Positions 58,233-64,000 of a stretch of DNA of 64,000 nucleotides are shown piece by piece. Made by a program: the position numbers and the translations under genes. The notes below the pieces were generated by a model. The model saw only the letters and a program-made list of their open reading frames with translations, ran no database searches and was not told the origin of the DNA. The stretch is taken from assembly GCA_015680685.1 (NCBI GenBank), contig MNCI01011128.1, positions 1,432,072-1,496,071 on the forward strand. Direction: 5' to 3'. The stretch's first letter is position 1; each line of letters begins with the position of its first letter. Source of the stretch: Gnetum montanum (taxonomy: Eukaryota > Streptophyta > Gnetopsida > Gnetales > Gnetaceae).

Positions 58233-58354
58233 ATTGTATGGTTGACGCTTAGGTATGTGTGTGTTGTTAAGATTGATTAAAGGTATAAGGATAGACTTTG
58301 TGGTTCTTAACACAACAAACTTTATAAGATCAATACTTAGCACACATTGACACA

Positions 58355-58372
58355 TTCCTGACAATGGCACCA
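58355..58372 (-). promoter_or_regulatory. Primer-binding site, tRNA-Asp type
   Basis: Reverse strand TGGTGCCATTGTCAGGAA, one base from the LTR; tRNA-Asp complement with a few transitions. Confidence 0.8.
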
Positions 58373-58373
58373 A

Positions 58374-59243
58374 TGATGAGTCATTGAGGTATCCCAACAC
58401 TCTACCATACAAGTCACAAGTGTCAGCGCATGACCAGATCATAATCTGTGGAGGGATAATGTAATTATGATAGTAATTGATGTTAAGTTCGAGATCATTG
58501 TATTCCCACTTCAAGCTAGTGAAGTTTATGTGTATGGTTTAACTCTTAGTGAGACATATGATTAATTTATGTTGAGAGGCCCTTAATGCTCCTAAAGGTA
58601 AGCATGATTCGATAAAATTCTAAGTCTAGTTAACTAGGAATGCATAAATCTAACTTAGCCTAATGCAATGGATATCTGGTCTTGGTTTACTGTACACTCC
58701 TTGGACTCATGTAGTTATCATTGGGACTACCAAGTGGTATTACTACTAAGCGAATCAAGCAACACCACTACTAGATTACCAGATAACTACACCTAGTGCT
58801 AAAAACCAGTCGTATCCATTTCGCTTACTAACGTCATGTAAAATAAAGTGCTTGAAATGTAAAGCATTAACTAAGAAAACAAGGAAATCGTTCTAAGTAA
58901 AAAAATAGAAAACTAAGTGGATGCTACAATGGTGAAAAGCAATCTCAATCTTTATTTTTGATCATGAATTATGTCCAAGTATAATTCACGTAATAAAGAC
59001 ATCGAACAACTACTCAACACCACACTACGAGCATTCACTTTGTAGTTAACTACAAAATAAAATTGCAAGAGTTCTACTAAGGGTTGGAACTAAAAATTGT
59101 TGATTGTATGCCCAAGTGCTACCATTTATAAGGCTACATAAATCCCAAGACATCACATCAACAATAACATAGGATGAGCTACGACATCGTAGCTACGATA
59201 TTATAGTTACAATATCGCATAATTACAAAAATTAACTTTATCA
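58374..59243 (-). repeat. 5' LTR of fam-3 element
   Basis: 870 bases, plus-strand ends TGATGAGTCATTGAGG and TTTATCA. U3 (right end) has the perfect palindrome ATCGTAGCTACGAT at 59186-59199; the TATA box is at 59125-59132 (reverse TTATAAAT). Confidence 0.9.
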
Positions 59244-60809
59244 ATAATACCAATATTTATTAAGCATGCACCATGTCTTCCAAATTTATTTAAGTATACA
59301 AGAACTAAGAATATAAATGGCCTGAGAAAAATGAAGAAAGTTATTAGATGCCTAATTATTATCATTCTTAGGTTTTTCTTACGTAAGTTTATTTCTTAAA
59401 AGGAACATTCAAATATCATTGTCATCAATGCACTTTGCAAGAGAAACAACTTAGTTATAATAATTAATAAGCAACTCTATAAAAGCCTTTTTTATATTGC
59501 TTAGCAAACCAAAGAAATCAATGGATAATACAATCAATTACATCATTAGTTTTTTAAGAAGTCCAATAGCTATAGTAATAAACATTGGCAAATTAAAGCA
59601 TCTAATTAATAACTAAAACTTTGCTAACAATAATGAGCTTTTTTATTTTCCTTTATCAAGTTTATTTTCAATTTAATCAACTTCGCAATATCACAGAATA
59701 TTTAAATTTGGCTCAAAAGAAAAAACATATTGCCAAAATTTTTAAAACATAAAATTTTTCAAGATTTTCTGAGGCTTAAGTGTAACCCACTCATCAATAT
59801 TGTAATTATAAAAAACAAAAAAAATTTGCTAATTGATATAAAATCTGGATAACATGTAGTAATCCTCCACTCTAGCTAATCTAATATTTATATGTTGCAT
59901 AGAATTGTTAATCATGAAAAAAGAATTATATGGAAAGTGCATGTTAAACAATTACATACCTTGATTATTAATTAAAATTTTCTTAATGATATTCATTTTC
60001 AGATCATAATGCAAACTATTTGAAATAAAGTTTGTAGCAATAAAAAAATAGGGAGCTAGAGGGTAGCCTTGAGATACTAATCGTTAAAGAAAAAAGAAAG
60101 AATTCAATTCAAAATTTGTCACAACTTGAGCATTAGCATCAATGAGTAGGGTACAAATAAAATGAATAGAATAATCACTAAATCCCATTTTATAAAGATT
60201 GAAAATAATTAAATTTCATTCAATCCTGTAATAAGCTTTAGCATAATCTAACTTAATAAAAACAATGTCCTTGTTAGTATTAAAACCCCATTACATTCCC
60301 TTCTAAGCTGAAATAACATTATCTAAGATATTTCTACCTTTAACAAAACTTGTTGCTTAGGTCTACTAATATTATCAATAACCTTCTAAATTCATTCAGC
60401 CATGCATGTTGTTAAAATTTTATAATTATTTTAAATAAGAATAGTAGGTTTCTAATTACCAATATGTTGAAGATCTCCACTCTTATAAAGTAGATGAATC
60501 ACACTTTTATTAATATCTTTACTAAGAGAAACGTTTTTAATAGCTTACTGGAAAACATAAAATAGATCATCTACAACAATGTCTCAATGCTTCTTAAAAA
60601 ATACAATAGTGAAACCATCAAATCTTGAAGCTTTACCATATGTTAAACTAAAATTTACTCTAATTTCTTCTACTATAATTCTATTTCAAGAATACTTCAA
60701 TGTGCTTCTGTTATGAGATGAAGAATATATATACTAAAGGCCTTAAAGATTTCCTTTCTAAAAGCTTTATATGAAAAAATGAGATAAAAATGATACACTA
60801 AAAAACTAT
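59244..60809 (-). pseudogene. LINE reverse transcriptase region
   Basis: Reverse strand near 60290-60120: GFNTNKDIVFIKLDYAKAY, RIE-stop-NLIIFNLYKMGFSDYS and HFICTLLIDANAQVVTNFEL. This is the L1-type RT core (FIKLDxxKAYDRxxW...LxxxGF). Upstream, near 60350-60410, LLKVEIS / ISRPKQQVL-like text matches the QxAFVxGRxI segment poorly. Downstream (59244-60000) is broken ORF2. It continues on both sides of inserted LTRs: 61664-62137 (5' part) and 45344-44640 (3' part). Many stops; dead. Confidence 0.78.
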
Positions 60810-61663
60810 TGATGAGCAGCAAGCAATCCCTATGCCTAATCATGCGAATCACTAGCATTCACTAAGTGATCCAGTTGAATTCTATAGACTTTAGTTCTCT
60901 AAATACACTAGGTCTAGGTAGTGAATCTAATGAATGTGACCATTGTCTTCTCAATTTCACTTGTGAAATGCAAAGGTATGGTTAAGTGTAATTGAGGCAA
61001 ATGATTTTTATCATTTGATATTTTTCATTTAATTTGCTTAAGTGCTAAAAATAAAGTAATTAAATGTTGAATTAATCTAATAACTAACTAATGCTTAGCT
61101 AATCGTAACATAAGCATTTGTTCCCATCTGTCGTACACATCCTAAACATGTCACAATGCTACTAGGTTACCAAGCATTAAGCACTATTGGGTTACCAAGC
61201 GTTAAGCGCTACTTGGATTACCAAACGTTAATCGTATAATTGAGATGGTCATACTTATGTGTATTAATTAACAAAAATTAATTAATTAATTACATGCATT
61301 TAAGTAAATCGCATGAATAATAGAATCATTAAGTAAACATTAAGCAAAATCTAAGTGCTGCAAGGGTTATGAAGAAAGCTCATCTTTATTGTCGATTACA
61401 CTGAGGTGCTTAAGTACATCAATGCTCGAATAAAGATTTGTACACTTCTCACTCCTACTGCAGGTACTTAGAAAATATTATAACTTTAGAAAGACAAAAT
61501 TGTAAGAGTTCAACTAGCAACTAATGAATGAATGTCATAAATGTGATTGGTGAGCACGTATTTATAGGCAATACAAGACATTGTGTCAACTCGTCCATGT
61601 CAACATAGCAAACCACGCTTCGATGGGATTGTGTTAACATACATGAATGACAACGACTTATCA
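60810..61663 (-). repeat. Solo LTR, fam-2
   Basis: 854 bases, plus-strand ends TGATGAGCAGCAAGC and ACTTATCA. Shares GATGGTTAAGTG-type text and the sequence CACTTGTGAAATGCAAAGGT with the reverse of 16090-16150. Flanks ACTAT and ATTGT differ only by two transitions, so this is probably a decayed TSD. It interrupts the LINE. Confidence 0.82.
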
Positions 61664-62137
61664 ATTGTTAATAGTCTTAGGATCTATAGTGATGAAATCA
61701 TTTATATAAAGTAATTTAAATTTAGGTACTTGATCCTTCCCTTTGAGAAATTAAAAAAACTCCTTTCAAGATTCACCTTTAATTTTCAACAAGAACAAGT
61801 CATTTTTAGTGAGAGAACTTTTAGCTTCGAAAGCATTCCAACATTGTTTATCATAATAAGCTTTAGCTAAGGCTTTTTTAAGTTTGAAAATTAAAAGGAT
61901 TTTGGTCTAAAAGAATTTACTTTTTCTTAACAAATTTTGCAAGCTCTTCTTCAACTTAACACATTTACTTAGCAAGTTACTTTTCAAATCATCTTACATA
62001 ATTTTTTACTTTACAAGTAGTTCACTATCACTAATTAATCCAACTAATATTATGAGTGGGTTTTTTCTACATTCTACAAAGCTTCAAAATATTTTTCCAA
62101 CTAAGTCTTATGAATATATTAGCATTGAAACAAGAAA
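61664..62137 (-). pseudogene. LINE region upstream of RT
   Basis: Reverse strand: LLSKCVKLKKSLQNLLRK-like text, ALAKAYYDKQCWNAFEAKSS, NDLFLLKIKGES, broken. This is the segment between endonuclease and RT in plant L1 LINEs. It continues 59244-60809 beyond the solo LTR. Confidence 0.55.
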
Positions 62138-62959
62138 TGATGAGAGCGGTTACTCTAATAATTAGAGCGGTTATTATTAGGGTGGTTACTCTAATTATTA
62201 GAGTGGTTATTATTAGAGCAGTTACTCTAATTATTAGAATGGTTATTATTAGAGTGGCAGTTTCTCTAAAATTACAGGGGCAGTTTCTCTAAAATTAGAG
62301 TGGCAGTTTTTGTAATTATTAAAGTAGTTGCTCCCAAGCCTATAAATACAGTGCCCAAGCGCATAATAGAGTAGTAGTTAAGAAGAGTTAAGAAAAAGAA
62401 TTTAGAAGAAGAAGTCTAGTAGGAGTCAATTAGCGAAACTCTAGCCAAGTGCCCACAGTAGGAGGTCTAAGTGTGGATGAATTTTTATTCGAGCATTGTG
62501 TACCTAAGCACACCTTGTGTACAGCAATAAAGACAAGCTCTTGGATTCATCCTTGCAGCACTTGAGATTTGTTTTCTTACTCATTTCCTTTATTTTATTT
62601 TCTTCTACATTTATTTTATTTTATTTTATGCACTTTACATTTCTATTATTAGCACACACAGTACGATTACTTCAAGCATGCGTGTAACACTTGGTAACCC
62701 AGTAACGATTAGCGTTTGGTAATCCTAGTAGTGTTGCACTGGTTCAGGATGTGTACGGNAAAGCTATAAAAATCATATGCCTCAAGCTTATTTAACCATA
62801 CAATTGTGACATACAAGTAAGTTTGGGAAGACAACGATCAATCAACTCATCCTTGTTCCACAAAGATGCATAGGCACTTAGTCCTTGGAATTCAACCGGA
62901 TCGTGCGTGAAATGCTTGTATTTGTATGGTTGAGCGTAGGGGTACCTCACCGCTCATCA
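62138..62959 (+). repeat. 5' LTR of a fam-1 element with repeated U3
   Basis: TGATGAGAGCGG to CGCTCATCA, 822 bases. TATA box CTATAAATACAG at 62340 lies just after a tandem-repeat U3. The R/U5 half matches 28690-29486, except that about 125 bases are missing exactly at the ambiguous base 62759. The element continues past the window; left flank AGAAA. Confidence 0.85.
62148..62324. repeat. U3 tandem repeats, 36 bases x3 and 23 bases x3
   Basis: 36-base units start at 62148, 62184 and 62220, each with the near-palindrome CTCTAATTATTAGAG. 23-base units (GGCAGTTTCTCTAAAATT) start at 62256, 62279 and 62302. They sit directly before the TATA box and are candidate enhancer repeats. Confidence 0.88.
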
Positions 62960-62960
62960 T

Positions 62961-62978
62961 TAGCATCGTTGTCGGGGA
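62961..62978 (+). promoter_or_regulatory. Primer-binding site, tRNA-Asp type
   Basis: TAGCATCGTTGTCGGGGA one base after the LTR; four transitions from the tRNA-Asp complement. Confidence 0.82.
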
Positions 62979-63105
62979 CTTAGTTGTTTGTGTGCTAATT
63001 AGAACTTAGGAAATCATTCATATTGTTGGAACAAACCCTTAGGATTCATTGAGAAAATAATAAACAAGAGTACATTGCACACTAAATAGACAAGTATATC
63101 TCCTT

Positions 63106-63740
63106 CTTCATACAAAAGTGCCTCACCACCTACGTCTGAAATAGGAAACAGTTGACAGCGTAATACTGATGACGTTGATTTGCCAGTCCCTTAAGAAGTC
63201 TGAGTGGTATATATTCATCCTAATGAGTATATACCAAACTTCACCTTTATCCTCCATTAAGATGAACAACTACATTGGCGAGACTTAGAAAGTAACATAG
63301 TGTTACCTCCCGATCGTTTAGTCCCAAGCATGCTTCTTTGTGCTCTCACACAAATTTGCATGCCACACTTATATGCAAAATACGTTGTGCAAGACCATGA
63401 CTTGAGAGAATACCATCACACAGAGGCACAACATCAAAGGGATTTGCAATAAGAGAGACATCATAAGTCTTTGAAGGGTAAGTGGTCCCAGGGTGCCCCA
63501 CATGTCTTAAGCAAAAATGAGGGAGGTGAACCTACCTCAGGCAATAGTCCACATAACGATGTTCCTTCCTTTGACTTCGGCCAAGGGGTTGTGTATCAGA
63601 ACCTTCATTCGACTATTCATAACCCAAGTTCTGATACACACAGGCACAAAGGATCCGAAAAAGGGACACAGACACATCATAAAGATGAACAATCTGATAG
63701 CAATTACAATCGAGGTCGAGACCATAGAAGAGAAGGTAGC
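63106..63740 (+). pseudogene. Gag N-terminal region of a fam-1 element
   Basis: The start codon is ATA (63106) where relatives have ATG (ISPSSYKSASPP for MSSSPHKSILPP). Then VVYIHPNEYIPNFTFILH, stop, DEQLHWRDLESNIVLPPDR. From 63471 the frame is open: GVVYQNLHSTIH, then GRDHRREGS, aligned with the fam-1 gag at 11369-11656. It is cut by the LTR at 63741. Confidence 0.78.
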
Positions 63741-64000
63741 TGATGAGTGGCGAGGTACCCCTACACTCCACCATACAAATACGAGCATACACGCGTGATC
63801 CGATCAAACTCCGCAGACTAAATGCCTTAACGCCACAAGAAACACTTGGGGTTAATCGTTCGTTGTCTTCCCAGGCTTGCTTGTATGTGTCACGGTGTAT
63901 GGTTAAGCAAGTCTGAGGTATGTGATTTTTTTTGGTATTTTCGGCTTATCTTCTATGCTACCAGGAGAAAGGGTTGAGAAACTAAGCTAACTCTAACTAA
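63741..64000 (-). repeat. Fam-1 LTR inserted in gag, partial
   Basis: Begins TGATGAGTGGCGAGGTACCC, the reverse of a fam-1 LTR end, right after GGTAGC in the gag. It aligns with 6239-6584 and 12293 onward and runs off the window. Confidence 0.85.

Larger units (their letters stand above)
48675..59243 (-). mobile_element. Fam-3 LTR retrotransposon, 10.6 kb, gag-protease-ORF3
   Basis: Paired LTRs 48675-49551 and 58374-59243, primer site 58355-58372, gag, protease, ORF3, polypurine tract GTGGGGGTA at 49552-49560. No RT, RNase H or integrase is found between protease and ORF3. Flanking five bases are TTGTA and ATAAT, so a simple TSD is not seen. Confidence 0.82.

Noticed and set aside
48675-59243. 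Simple TSD for the fam-3 element alone
   Set aside because: The flanks are TTGTA and ATAAT and do not match; only the outer pair GTAAT/ATAAT is close.
1-64000. CRISPR array, prokaryotic operon or plasmid features
   Set aside because: Tandem repeats here have no spacers of even length and all genes are eukaryotic.

Overview
This is plant nuclear DNA: an AT-rich window with one intact, intron-containing host gene surrounded by nested, mostly decayed retrotransposons. Long LTRs with TG...CA ends, primer sites resembling the 3' end of tRNA-Asp, pol polyproteins with multiple stops, LINE and Ty1/copia debris and tRNA-like SINEs all fit a large seed-plant genome. The density of nesting and the style of the captured NLR leucine-rich repeats would suit a conifer or other gymnosperm, but the species cannot be fixed from the sequence.

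Layout. 1-1291: 3' end and 3' LTR of a fam-3 element. 2933-4558: the only convincing host gene, six exons encoding a 338-residue bark-storage-protein / MTA-SAH-nucleosidase-like protein with a signal peptide. 5199-6232: tandem repeats. 6239-13016: a minus-strand fam-1 element with gag and protease but no RT or integrase, crossed by a 642-base gap. 13017-14495: six tRNA-derived SINEs, partly in mirror order. About 15000-43571: a Ty1/copia remnant split by a 22.2 kb fam-2 Ty3/gypsy element (15414-37631, TSD ATTAT) and by a 3.7 kb non-autonomous LTR element (39836-43571, TSD AGAAA). The fam-2 element is interrupted by element C (23580-32132, TSD CCTAT), and that by a solo LTR (28690-29486, TSD ATTAC). 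43900-62137: minus-strand LINE fragments split by a 13.9 kb LTR complex (45345-59243) and a solo LTR (60810-61663). 62138-64000: start of another fam-1 element with a further LTR inserted in its gag.

How the parts fit together. Four related Athila/Tat-like LTR families share one gag with a short-spaced CCHC knuckle and one protease. Only the fam-2 copy also carries RT, RNase H and integrase; the fam-1 and fam-3 copies stop after protease and so look non-autonomous. Fam-2 and fam-3 carry an extra coiled-coil ORF before the 3' LTR. Two host-gene captures stand out: a receptor-kinase fragment with its introns in both LTRs of element C, and an NLR-type leucine-rich-repeat fragment inside the fam-2 pol region. 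Apart from the host gene, every coding region is broken, so no transposon protein here is expected to be functional.
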